From NCBI GenBank assembly GCA_021737785.1, contig JAIPDI010000001.1:62001-126000 (forward strand): 64,000 nucleotides of DNA, written 5' to 3'. Positions 51,740-59,929 of this stretch are shown piece after piece. How positions within the stretch are numbered: position 1 is the first letter of the stretch; every line of letters starts with the position of its first letter. A program made the translations under genes and the position numbers. Below the pieces are notes generated by a model that was not told where the DNA came from, searched no databases, and worked only from the letters and a program-made list of their open reading frames with translations. The stretch comes from Deltaproteobacteria bacterium (GTDB lineage: Bacteria; Desulfobacterota; DSM-4660; Desulfatiglandales; Desulfatiglandaceae).

Positions 51740-52165
51740 ATGACCGAATGGTATGCTACGTTGCGATTTCGCATCATTCTCATTGTCGTTATTTCGGTGC
51801 TTCCGGCCCTGGGCCTTGTGCTGTGCGGCGGTCTGGAGCAACGGCGGCTCGCAGGCCTCGAAGCCCGGCAGGAGGCCCTCCAGCTCGCCCGGCAGGCCTC
51901 CCTGAATCAGAAAAATCTAATCACCGAAACGCACCACCTGCTAAGCATGATCGCCGAACGGCAGGCGGCACGCAACGGCCAGTGGGAGGAATGCTCGGCA
52001 TTCATGGCCTCACTGCTCTCCGAGTTCAGCCACTATCTCAACTTCGGGGTGATCGACCTGGAGGGGAACCTGCAATGCAGCGCCCTGCCGTATTCGGGGA
52101 CGGTCTCTGCAACGGATCGCACCTATTTTCAGAGGGTATTGCAGACCGGGGACTTTTCAGGGTTA
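51740..52165 (+). pseudogene. truncated N-terminus of a membrane sensor kinase (Cache-type)
   Basis: MTEWYATLRFRIILIVVISV is the first membrane helix, followed by LEARQEALQLARQASLNQKN and FSHYLNFGVIDLEGNLQCSA with ATDRTYFQRVLQTGDFSG, the double-Cache sensor pattern of PAS hybrid kinases. The similarity ends at about 52165, where the sequence becomes the 3-prime flank of the convergent kamA gene (stop at 52215). With the HisKA fragment at 51408, these look like parts of similar kinases that have been broken up. Confidence 0.65.
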
Positions 52166-52214
52166 AGACCCTCGCCGCTTCGGATATCCTTGCAGTCCCC
52201 ATGTCTTTACCCAT

Positions 52215-53360
52215 TCATTTCCTATTCGGATTGTGTCTTGCCGGTTTTCCTTCGATCCTTTCGATCGGATCGTTTACATAGACTTTTCCCAATCCAATGG
52301 CCGAAGTAACAACACCTCCTTTTCTATTTTCACTGATTCCGTCCGAATATCCGAGATCTACCGGAATCTTGCCTCTTCCACCTTGCGCATCCACAACATA
52401 GGTAGGCCGAAGGAAACCTGTGGTGGCTCCGCAGAGATCTCTGCAGATTTCTTTTCCTTTGTAGATTTCCGTTCTGAAATGACCTGTTCCCTCAACAAGA
52501 TCGGCGTAATATAGATAGTAGGGTCTTACGCCCATTCTACCGAGGCCATGCACCAGGTCTCTCATGACATCCGTATCATCATTGACCCCCTTGAGCAACA
52601 CGCTTTGGTTCGCGATTGGAATGCCCAGATCCTTTAAAATTTTAATGGCTTGATAACTCTGATCGGTTATTTCATTAGGATGATTGAAATGGGTGTTGAT
52701 GTAAAACTGGGGGTCTTTCAGCGACCGAGGTGTATGTTTTTTCAGCATATCAATCAATTCCGTATCTTCAACGATTTTCTGCGGCCATACGCAAGGAACT
52801 CTCGTGCCGATTCTGAACAAATCAAGGTGTTTGATTTCCCTTAGCTTTCCGATGATTTCATCAAGTCTCCGGGTTGAGATCAGGAATGGGTCCCCACCGG
52901 AGATCAATACGTCTCTAATCTCCTCGTGAGACGCAATGTATGCGATCCCCTTATTGATTTCCTCTAATGAGGGATTCTTACGGTCGTCGCCGACTTTTCG
53001 TTTTCTGGTGCAGAATCTGCAATACATTGAACATTCGTTCGAAACAAACAACAGCACCCTGTCAGGATATCTGTGGATAATGGTTCTTGGACCACCCAAT
53101 GGGATATCTCCTTCCTCGTCCAGAGGATCTTCCGACAAATCCATATAGTGCACGAGTTCCTCCACATCGGGAATTGCCTGTTTCCAGATGCCGTCATTCA
53201 TCTTTTGAATGAGACTGAGGTAATACGTATTCACCCTCATAGGGTATTTGGCAATGACATCCCTGAGCCGGGGATCCACTTTCGCCTTCCGTCCAATGAG
53301 CCATTTCTCCAAATCTTCGAATGTCTTCACGCCGTTTTTCAAAATCTCTTTATATGCCAT
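52215..53360 (-). CDS. KamA-family radical SAM aminomutase (lysine 2,3-aminomutase-like)
   Basis: A 381-residue cytoplasmic enzyme. VSNECSMYCRFCTRKRKVGD has the CxxxCxxC cluster (C110, C114, C117) that binds [4Fe-4S] and SAM; VLISGGDPFL is the GGDP loop, and TGHFRTEIYKGKEICRDLCG with FLRPTYVVDAQGGRGKIPV the PLP and substrate region. Substrate could be lysine or glutamate. The start is ATG 53360 with AAAGGAG eight bases upstream; an upstream extension of 106 codons has no family similarity. In anaerobes, beta-lysine is used as an osmolyte or a fermentation intermediate; near potassium transport genes the osmolyte role is attractive but inferred. Confidence 0.9.
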   Translation of the reverse strand: MAYKEILKNGVKTFEDLEKWLIGRKAKVDPRLRDVIAKYPMRVNTYYLSLIQKMNDGIWKQAIPDVEELVHYMDLSEDPLDEEGDIPLGGPRTIIHRYPDRVLLFVSNECSMYCRFCTRKRKVGDDRKNPSLEEINKGIAYIASHEEIRDVLISGGDPFLISTRRLDEIIGKLREIKHLDLFRIGTRVPCVWPQKIVEDTELIDMLKKHTPRSLKDPQFYINTHFNHPNEITDQSYQAIKILKDLGIPIANQSVLLKGVNDDTDVMRDLVHGLGRMGVRPYYLYYADLVEGTGHFRTEIYKGKEICRDLCGATTGFLRPTYVVDAQGGRGKIPVDLGYSDGISENRKGGVVTSAIGLGKVYVNDPIERIEGKPARHNPNRK

Positions 53361-53685
53361 TGAAGATTCTCCTTTGTATTCCTTGGGAACAGGCAGTCTG
53401 GGACCCGGGGGAAAAATGTCCCTGGCCAAAGGGGTCGCTCCGGTTTCCAGTTTTACCACTCGATTAATCGACGTACCAGCGGTTTTCTTGCGTTTTATGT
53501 CAAAAAACCAGCAAATACGGCACGACGCTTTTTCCTTGACCGCGCTCGGAAAAAATGGGGCCTTTGGGGCAGTCAAGGCACCGAACCCGTTGGGCGCGTA
53601 ACAGTTGTCAGTCCCGCGAGCCGGCGGGAAAACCTGGCGCTCTTCGTTTCTTGCAACATGTCGTAAGTTGCGGGACACCAGGTGC
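53361..53685. other. intergenic region upstream of kamA
   Basis: This 325-base stretch lies between the end of the leftward channel gene and kamA. The frame upstream of kamA stays open, but it shows no protein similarity. No promoter or hairpin is convincing. Confidence 0.4.
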
Positions 53686-54828
53686 CTAAGAGTAGGCGGC
53701 GAGGCGGGACTCGGCCACCCGGGTGATGTTTTCTCTAATTTGCGGGTTTTCCTCGATGAGCCGCCTGAAATCCTTTACGCCCAGGACAAGGAGATGGACC
53801 TCGGTGATGGAGATGACGGTGGCGGTCCGTTCCACGTCCTTCAACAAGGCGATCTCGCCGAAATACTGGCCTGCCGTAAGCCGCACCGGTCTGGGACTGA
53901 TTTCCACCTCCACGTCTCCCTCCAGGATAAAGAACATGGCCTGTGCAGCATCCCCCTTGCGGACAATGACCGTATCGGCGGGGATGATCTGTGAGGTAAG
54001 GAGTCGCGAGATATCGCCAATGGCGTTCGCATCGAGGCCGGAGAAAAGCGGCAAGCGGGAGACCGTTTTCCATGTCACGAGAAAATCCCGTTTCCGTAAT
54101 TCCTTGGCAAAGCCCGTGGCAAGTATCCCGGCAGGGACTGCAAAGACCGCAATGCCTAAAAGCATCAGAAAACCGGACAGGAGTCGCGCCATCGGCGTGA
54201 TGGGGATCATATCCCCATAACCCACGCTCGCAATGGTCACGATGGCCCACCAAAGGGTGTGAGGGACAGAGCTGAAGACCAATGGCTGATATGGGTATTC
54301 CAGCGCATATATCAATCCCGATGCGAGGATGAGAAGCACCACCAGGACAATCAAGGCGGTCAGCAGGGAATGGCCTTCGTTGCGAAACACCGAGATGAAA
54401 ATGCCAAGCCCGGGCACAAAACGGGCCAGCTTGATCAGGGAGAGAAAGGAGGCCATCATGATCCACCCATGGGGAACGCCAAAGAAAAAGCTGAGCCAGT
54501 AGGGAAAAATCACGGCAAAATCCACCAGACCGAGAAAAGAAAAGGCATAATCGCAAAGAGCCCTGAACGGGTTCTTATGGGATCCCGCAGGGGAGGCCCA
54601 CAGCCTCACCGCATACTCCAGGGTGAAGGCAGAGAACGCCCCAAACGAGATGACCTTGAAGATCCGGCCGCAGGATGGCGCCAGATCGGGGACCGTGGAA
54701 AGGATGGCCTCAAAAACGATGAGGATAATGGCCACGAGTATGAGGATATAGGCCGGGTGACGGGCCAGTGAAGGATCGCCCACAGGGGCAATGGCTTTAT
54801 ACGTCTCTTCTTTTAAATCCAGACTCAT
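53686..54828 (-). CDS. six-helix potassium channel with C-terminal cyclic-nucleotide-binding domain
   Basis: A 380-residue membrane protein: six helices (about 20-240) with a pore sequence WWAIVTIASVGYGDMIPITP, where SVGYGD is the K+ filter (T replaced by S), then a linker and cNMP-binding domain (TVIVRKGDAAQAMFFILEGD, AGQYFGEIALLKDVERTATV, about 265-375) with F-G-E-x-A-L and R-T-A. S4 has few arginines (SLIKLARFVPGLGIFISVFR), so it is like the MloK1 type, gated by ligand rather than voltage. ATG 54828 has GGAGGGG nine bases upstream; a longer frame to 54975 has a long C-run and no similarity. Another cNBD protein is encoded at 45545. Confidence 0.9.
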   Translation of the reverse strand: MSLDLKEETYKAIAPVGDPSLARHPAYILILVAIILIVFEAILSTVPDLAPSCGRIFKVISFGAFSAFTLEYAVRLWASPAGSHKNPFRALCDYAFSFLGLVDFAVIFPYWLSFFFGVPHGWIMMASFLSLIKLARFVPGLGIFISVFRNEGHSLLTALIVLVVLLILASGLIYALEYPYQPLVFSSVPHTLWWAIVTIASVGYGDMIPITPMARLLSGFLMLLGIAVFAVPAGILATGFAKELRKRDFLVTWKTVSRLPLFSGLDANAIGDISRLLTSQIIPADTVIVRKGDAAQAMFFILEGDVEVEISPRPVRLTAGQYFGEIALLKDVERTATVISITEVHLLVLGVKDFRRLIEENPQIRENITRVAESRLAAYS

Positions 54829-55242
54829 AACCAGATGCCCCTCCGACATTACAAAGCCCGGCCGATCGCATGAGGCCGGCCCCTGTTTTTCCACCCCCCA
54901 TCTCAGAATGGAGAGAATGCCCGATTGCAGGGACCGAGTCAAGGAAGACTTTCGCGTTTTCGCTATGATAGGCACCCCCCCCCCCGCTCCTTTTTGAACG
55001 CGCGTTATATTCTGAATAATCAGCAGCGCTGCCGAAACTGGAGGGCACCTACCAAAGGGGGAAACTCAGCTTTCTGGTGGTGTACAGATCACATCCTGTG
55101 CTATAAACATATTGTTTCGCCTCAACCATCAAGAAATGCTATCAAATCTTCCGGTTCGGCAGCTCAAGACCTGCCTTACGGAGAAAGAACATCACCGGCG
55201 CTTCCTGCGGGAGGGCGGCGCCGAGACCTGATTCCTGCAACC
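54829..55242. other. intergenic region between divergent channel genes, with an 11-base C-run
   Basis: The 414-base region separates the two potassium channel genes. It contains a run of eleven C (54975-54985), a slippage-prone tract between the two promoters. No gene was found. Both channels must have their promoters here. Confidence 0.5.
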
Positions 55243-56277
55243 ATGACGATGAACCGGCAACGAAAATCCTCGCGCCAGTCAAAAGCACTGGGGCATGCCC
55301 TTCGCGGGGCCATGCTGCTTGTGCTGATTCTCCTGGTCGGCACCATGGGATATGTTCTCCTGGAGGGCTGGCCGGTTCTCGATGCCCTGTACATGACCAT
55401 CATCACCATCACCACTGTGGGTTTTGGAGAGGTGAACGTTGTTTCAAGTCCAGGCCGGGTCTTCACCATCTGCATCATCTTCATGGGTATGGGCATCATG
55501 GCCTACAGTCTCGGCATGGTTGCCCAGATCATGGTGGAGACACAGGTGCGAACCATCCTGGGGAGGAGAAAATTGGGAAAAGAACTTCGGTCCATCAAAA
55601 ATCATTATATCGTTTGCGGATTCGGGCGTATCGGGAAGATTATTGCCCAGGGCCTGAAAAGCCAAAGGGTTCCTTTGGTGGTAATTGACCAATCCCTGGA
55701 CTCGAAAGAAATTTTGGAGGAGCAGGATATCCCTTATATTATCGGTGATGCCACCAGTGATGACATCCTCATCGAAGCGGGGATAGAGAGGGCCAAAGGA
55801 CTGATCACCGTTGTACTTTCCGATGCGGACAATCTCTTTATCACCATGACGGCCCGGGGCCTCAACCCGAATCTGTTCATCTTGTCCCGGGCCGATGATG
55901 GCGCAACAGAGAAGAAGTTGATGAGAGCGGGGGCCAATAAGGTAGTCCTTCCGTATCTTATCGGCGGCATGAGGATGGTCCAGACCATTCTGAGACCCGT
56001 GGTGATGGATTTTATCGATTTCACCATGCATGAAAAGAATATTGAACTGAAGCTCGAAGAACTCCTGGTAGGGGAACGGTCCAGGCTGAATGGTACAAGC
56101 CTGCTCAATTCGGGCATTCGGAAGGAAATGAACGTGATCATCGTGGCCATCCGCAAAAAGGGGGGCGAGATGATTTTCAACCCCTCGTCAGAGACGGTAA
56201 TCGAGGCCGGAAATACCCTCATTGCCCTGGGTCCTGCAAAGGATCTGGATCAGCTCTCCAAGATGCTGCTCCATTGA
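55243..56277 (+). CDS. two-helix potassium channel with RCK (TrkA-N and TrkA-C) domains, MthK-like
   Basis: A 344-residue protein: helix 1 (RGAMLLVLILLVGTMGYVLL, about 20-42), pore with MTIITITTVGFGEVN (filter TVGFG-E), helix 2 (FTICIIFMGMGIMAYSLGMV), then RCK-N from YIVCGFGRIGKIIAQGLKSQ (G-x-G-x-x-G) with VVIDQSLDSKEILEE and YIIGDATSDDILIEAGIERA, and RCK-C to the C-terminus. It is a Ca2+- or nucleotide-gated K+ channel of the MthK or YugO/Kch type. ATG 55243 lacks a strong site. It is divergent from the cyclic-nucleotide-gated channel and precedes the DUF3124 gene by 119 bases. Confidence 0.9.
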   Translation: MTMNRQRKSSRQSKALGHALRGAMLLVLILLVGTMGYVLLEGWPVLDALYMTIITITTVGFGEVNVVSSPGRVFTICIIFMGMGIMAYSLGMVAQIMVETQVRTILGRRKLGKELRSIKNHYIVCGFGRIGKIIAQGLKSQRVPLVVIDQSLDSKEILEEQDIPYIIGDATSDDILIEAGIERAKGLITVVLSDADNLFITMTARGLNPNLFILSRADDGATEKKLMRAGANKVVLPYLIGGMRMVQTILRPVVMDFIDFTMHEKNIELKLEELLVGERSRLNGTSLLNSGIRKEMNVIIVAIRKKGGEMIFNPSSETVIEAGNTLIALGPAKDLDQLSKMLLH

Positions 56278-56396
56278 ACGGGGTCTCCGGTCTTTTCCGC
56301 GGTGAGCAGACACGGGGATTTAATCTTTGGCATCCTGAAATCTCCACGATAATGCCCAGACCCGACTACGTGGTCCGGAAAACAGGGAGGCAAGCA

Positions 56397-57293
56397 ATGG
56401 AAAAAACGAGGAACAATCTGAATGTGTGGCTGTGGATCCTGATCGTCTCGGGGCTTCTTTTTATTCAGGCAGCCGATGCACGCGCCAATGGGGTCCTCAG
56501 TACGGGCCAGACCGTATATGTTCCGGTGTATTCCCACATCTACCAGGGAGATCGGGAAAGCCCTGTCTATCTTGCGGTCACCCTCAGCATCCGGAATGTG
56601 GACCCAAAAAAGCCGATTGCGGTCCTATCGGCTGATTATTTTGACTCCAAGGGCAATCTGCTTAAAAAACACCAGGAAGGGTCAGTTCACGTCCCCCCTG
56701 GCTCCTCCATTCGCTACGTGGTTCCGGAATCGGACAAGACCGGAGGGTCAGGGGCCTTTTTTATGGTCGCCTGGCGATCGGACGGACCGGTTAACCCACC
56801 CATCCTGGAGTCCATCATGATCGGGACCAAATCCCAACAGGGCATCTCGTTTACCTCCCGAGGGGAGGTAGTCGTGGAAGGCACGCCGGAGCAGGCCCCC
56901 ATGGCCGAACATGAGAAGATTCTCCGAATGGCCGAACAATGGGCGCCTGCCCTGACATCCGGAAATATAGAGAAGGGGATGTCTTTTTATGCGGAAGACG
57001 CACTCGTGGCAGGGGCCGGAAAAGACGTGGTCTACGTCGGGCCGAAGAAGGTTCGCGAACTACTTACGCACCACCTGGACAATTACAATGTAACGGACTG
57101 TTCCTTCCGGGTGCGGTCCGTCACTGTTGCGAAGGACTGGGCCGAACTTAGGGGAGAGTTCAAGGCCGTCTGGAAACCCAAAAAGGAGGGCGTGGCCGAA
57201 GAAAAGGAGTTCAGCAACTATATCTGGGTCCTGAAAAAGCAGACGGACGGTTCGTGGAAGATCGCCCGCTTTTTATTCTATCCGGCAGAGTGA
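56397..57293 (+). CDS. exported protein: DUF3124 domain fused to a SnoaL/NTF2-like domain
   Basis: A 298-residue protein with signal peptide (VWLWILIVSGLLFIQAADARA). Residues 30-150 match DUF3124 (GQTVYVPVYSHIYQGDRESP, VTLSIRNVDPKKPIAVLSAD, YDSKG..L and VPPGSSIRYVVPESDKTGGS, FMVAWRSDGPVNPPILESIM). Residues 170-298 form an NTF2/SnoaL-like fold (EHEKILRMAEQWAPALTSGN, EDALVAGAGKDVVYVGPKKV, DGSWKIARFLFYP). The ATG at 56397 has GGGAGG seven bases upstream. DUF3124 function is unknown; the fusion with NTF2 is unusual. It lies between a channel and a TrkH gene, so may work at the periplasmic side of potassium transport. Confidence 0.75.
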   Translation: MEKTRNNLNVWLWILIVSGLLFIQAADARANGVLSTGQTVYVPVYSHIYQGDRESPVYLAVTLSIRNVDPKKPIAVLSADYFDSKGNLLKKHQEGSVHVPPGSSIRYVVPESDKTGGSGAFFMVAWRSDGPVNPPILESIMIGTKSQQGISFTSRGEVVVEGTPEQAPMAEHEKILRMAEQWAPALTSGNIEKGMSFYAEDALVAGAGKDVVYVGPKKVRELLTHHLDNYNVTDCSFRVRSVTVAKDWAELRGEFKAVWKPKKEGVAEEKEFSNYIWVLKKQTDGSWKIARFLFYPAE

Positions 57294-57352
57294 ATCTGCA
57301 CAGACTGTGATAACTTCTTTCCAATTTTAGTATTCACGGAGATCGCAACGAG

Positions 57353-58717
57353 ATGCCGTCCTGGCTCAAAAGCCGATTCCACCACGCCCACCCAACCAGC
57401 TTGCTGCTGATGAGCTATTTGGCGGCAATTGCCTTCGGAACGTCTGTCCTGATGCTGCCGATCTCTACGGTGAACGGCCATATCAGACTTATCGACGCCC
57501 TGTTTACGGCCACCTCCGCCGTGTGCGTCACCGGGCTGATCGTGGTGGATACCGGCGCCTATTTCACGGCCTTTGGTCAGGCGGTAATCCTTTGTCTGAT
57601 CCAGATCGGCGGATTGGGGATCATGACCATTTCAGTGGCCCTGTTCCGGATCATCGGCAAAAAGGTCGTTTTCCAACAGCGCATGGCCATGCAGGAGGTC
57701 TTCTCCCATACGCCCCGGGAGGACATTTATTACCTGATCCGCTCAGTGCTGTTTTTTTCATTTTTGATCGAGACTGTTGGCGCGATCATTCTTTTTTTAT
57801 ATTGGCGACCCGCGTATCCTTTTTCCGAGGCCCTTTACAAGGCCGTTTTTCACTCGGTTTCCGCCTTCTGCAATGCCGGTTTTTCTCAATTCAGCAACAG
57901 CCTTATGGATGCCCGGGGCTCCGTGATGTTGAATGCGACCGTGTGCGGACTGATCGTTCTGGGCGGCATCGGGTTTCCGGTGGTCTATGAACTCTATCGC
58001 CGCGGCCTCTTGCGGGAAAAGGGCAAGGTATCGATCCAAACCAAGAGCGTGGTGCTCACAACCGTCGGTTTGACTGTGGCGGGTGTCCTGGTCATACTGG
58101 TTTCCGAACGAACATTGGTTCCCTCCCTCGGCTGGGGCAAGGGCCTGTTGACGGCGGTTTTTCAATCGGTGACCTGTCGTACGGCCGGGTTCAATACGCT
58201 GGATATCGCATCGCTCAATACGGCCACCCTGCTGTTCATGATGTTTCTCATGCTGGTGGGGGCTTCTCCGGGATCGTGCGGGGGCGGCGTCAAAACCACC
58301 ACTTTTGCCGTGCTGACCGCCTTTTCATGGAGCCGGCTGATGCGCTACAAATGCGTGAATCTGTTCGGCAAAACCGTGCCCGAAGATACGGTCACCAAAA
58401 GTATTTCCGTCCTGGTGTTTTCGGTGGCGGCCATCTGCATCGCCGTCTTTTTAATTCTGTTCATCGACCCGGATCATGGTGCGCGCGTCCAGGGAGATCG
58501 TCAGTTCTTAGGCTTTCTCTTCGAAACGGTCTCGGCATTCGGTACGGTCGGTCTTTCCATGGGCGTTACCCCGGCCCTCACCTTTTCTGGAAAACTGGTG
58601 ATCATCGTGCTCATGATCATCGGTCGCGTAGGCGTCCCGGCCTTTACCTATATTATCGCCGGAGGCGGTTCGACCAAGGGGATTCAGTACGCCGAAGAAA
58701 ACATGATGATCGGCTGA
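57353..58717 (+). CDS. TrkH/KtrB-type potassium transporter (third copy)
   Basis: A 454-residue membrane protein with pore motifs TSAVCVTGLIVVDTG, VSAFCNAGFSQFSNS, CRTAGFNTLDIASLN and VSAFGTVGLSMGVTP, and GASPGSCGGGVKTTTF. Closely related over its whole length to the 32063 copy, including conserved internal stretches such as HTPREDI and SIQTKSVVLTT. It is followed by an RCK gene in the same arrangement. Whether the two operate in parallel for different ions (K+, Na+) cannot be told. Confidence 0.92.
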   Translation: MPSWLKSRFHHAHPTSLLLMSYLAAIAFGTSVLMLPISTVNGHIRLIDALFTATSAVCVTGLIVVDTGAYFTAFGQAVILCLIQIGGLGIMTISVALFRIIGKKVVFQQRMAMQEVFSHTPREDIYYLIRSVLFFSFLIETVGAIILFLYWRPAYPFSEALYKAVFHSVSAFCNAGFSQFSNSLMDARGSVMLNATVCGLIVLGGIGFPVVYELYRRGLLREKGKVSIQTKSVVLTTVGLTVAGVLVILVSERTLVPSLGWGKGLLTAVFQSVTCRTAGFNTLDIASLNTATLLFMMFLMLVGASPGSCGGGVKTTTFAVLTAFSWSRLMRYKCVNLFGKTVPEDTVTKSISVLVFSVAAICIAVFLILFIDPDHGARVQGDRQFLGFLFETVSAFGTVGLSMGVTPALTFSGKLVIIVLMIIGRVGVPAFTYIIAGGGSTKGIQYAEENMMIG

Positions 58718-58850
58718 GAGGTAGCAGAGCGCGTGGAGCAGGGAGCAGGGGGTAGGGAGTTGTCGGTGATCTGTTTATCGGACCGGGTACTCCGAATCCA
58801 ACATCCAGTATTCATCATCCAGACAGGAGCGTAAAAATGAAACGATTCGC
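58699..58850 (+). repeat. copy 2 of noncoding sequence shared by both trkH-trkA pairs, with an extra 72-base insert
   Basis: The end of trkH and the next 16 bases, and then the 46 bases from ATCCAGTATTCATCATCCAG to the trkA start, match 33418-33500 with one change (GAGCGTAAAA versus GAGCCTAAAA). Between the halves lie about 72 bases starting GCGTGGAGCAGGGAGCAGGG, which look like the low-complexity, G-rich type of dispersed intergenic repeat. Confidence 0.8.
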
Positions 58851-59493
58851 CGTGATCGGCACGGGGAGCTTCGGCTACCATGTGGCCAAGGCCCTTTATG
58901 AGAACAAGAACGAGGTGATCGCCATCGATCGGAACAAGGATCGCGTGCAGGCCATCGAACCCTTTTGCACCAGCGCCATGGTTCAGGATGTTACCGACAT
59001 GGAGGGCCTCAAAGGCCTGGGACTCGAGGAGATGGATGCCGTTATTGTGAGCACGGGCGCCAATATCAAGCCCAGCATTCTGATCTGCTTTTACCTGAGC
59101 CGCCTCGGGATCAAGCGCATCATTGCCAAGGCCGAGGACGATGATCACGGAGAGATCCTTATGCAATTAGGGGCCACGGAAATTATCCGGCCCGGCGTGG
59201 ATATGGCGCATCGTCTGGCCATGCGCCTGACATCGCCGAACATCTTGGAATTTTTGCCTTTGGGAGAGGATTATACCATCGCCCATGTCGAGCCGCCGAC
59301 GTCCTTCATCGGCAAATCGCTCAAGGACCTGGACCTGCGCAAGCGTTATGAGGTCAACATCATCGCTGTCAAGGAATCGGACCCGGAACGGTTTGTCATA
59401 GTCCCTAATGCCGATTTCACCGTAGAAGAGAACGATATTCTCATTATCCTGGGCAAGGAGACGGACCTGACCAAGATCAGGGAACTGAAATGA
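58837..59493 (+). CDS. KtrA/TrkA-type RCK protein (paired with the third trkH)
   Basis: A 218-residue cytoplasmic protein. MKRFAVIGTGSFGYHVAKAL is the nucleotide loop, VIAIDRNKDRVQAIE the following strand, SMVQDV-like and the RCK-C domain from HVEPPTSFIGKSLKDLDLRK to ILIILGKETDLTKIREL. It has the same length as the 33481 protein and aligns with no gaps; about 55-60 percent of residues look identical by eye. AGGAG lies eight bases upstream, inside the shared repeat. Confidence 0.92.
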   Translation: MKRFAVIGTGSFGYHVAKALYENKNEVIAIDRNKDRVQAIEPFCTSAMVQDVTDMEGLKGLGLEEMDAVIVSTGANIKPSILICFYLSRLGIKRIIAKAEDDDHGEILMQLGATEIIRPGVDMAHRLAMRLTSPNILEFLPLGEDYTIAHVEPPTSFIGKSLKDLDLRKRYEVNIIAVKESDPERFVIVPNADFTVEENDILIILGKETDLTKIRELK

Positions 59494-59560
59494 AACGCAT
59501 CGGCTGCGGCGCCGGCCGAACCGATAACCATCAACCCCAAACCCAAAGGAGTACCCCATC

Positions 59561-59878
59561 ATGACTGGAGAAAGAGACGCCTATGTGCAAAAACTGAAGG
59601 CCAAACTGGAAGAATGGAACGCCGAGATCGACATGCTGGCGGCCAAGGCCGATCAGGCCGAGGCAGACGCAAAAATTGAATATTATAGACGGTTGGAGGA
59701 CCTGCGTGCAAAGCGCTCGGAACTTGAAGGAAAGATTGCAGAACTGCAACAGGCAGGTGAAGGGGCCTGGGAAGATCTTAAGGAAGGCCTTGAAAACTCC
59801 TGGGAGATTCTCAAGACAAGCTTCAGCAGGGCCAAGTCCGAGTTCGAGCGGGGCTACAGGGAAGGCCGGGAAGAGTAG
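59561..59878 (+). CDS. small coiled-coil protein (sll1863-type stress protein)
   Basis: A 105-residue highly charged helical protein: YVQKLKAKLEEWNAEIDMLA, AEADAKIEYYRRLEDLRAKR, SELEGKIAELQQAGEGAWED and LENSWEILKTSFSRAKSEFE keep heptad spacing almost to the end. This pattern resembles the family called sll1863-type stress response proteins. No membrane segment or enzyme motif. AAAGGAG precedes the ATG. It is 68 bases after the trkA stop and may be in one transcript with that pair. Function is unknown; it may bind a membrane or another coiled coil. Confidence 0.75.
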   Translation: MTGERDAYVQKLKAKLEEWNAEIDMLAAKADQAEADAKIEYYRRLEDLRAKRSELEGKIAELQQAGEGAWEDLKEGLENSWEILKTSFSRAKSEFERGYREGREE

Positions 59879-59929
59879 ACAGGTGTGCAGACAATCATAG
59901 CATGTCGGATCAGGTTTCAGGCCTGGCAA

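Noticed and set aside
53361-53678. 106-codon upstream extension of the kamA gene
   Set aside because: No ribosome-binding site or family similarity; AAAGGAG marks the start at 53360.
54829-54975. Extension of the cyclic-nucleotide-gated channel start to 54975
   Set aside because: The extended N-terminus is unlike the family and begins next to a C11 run; ATG 54828 has GGAGGGG at the right distance.
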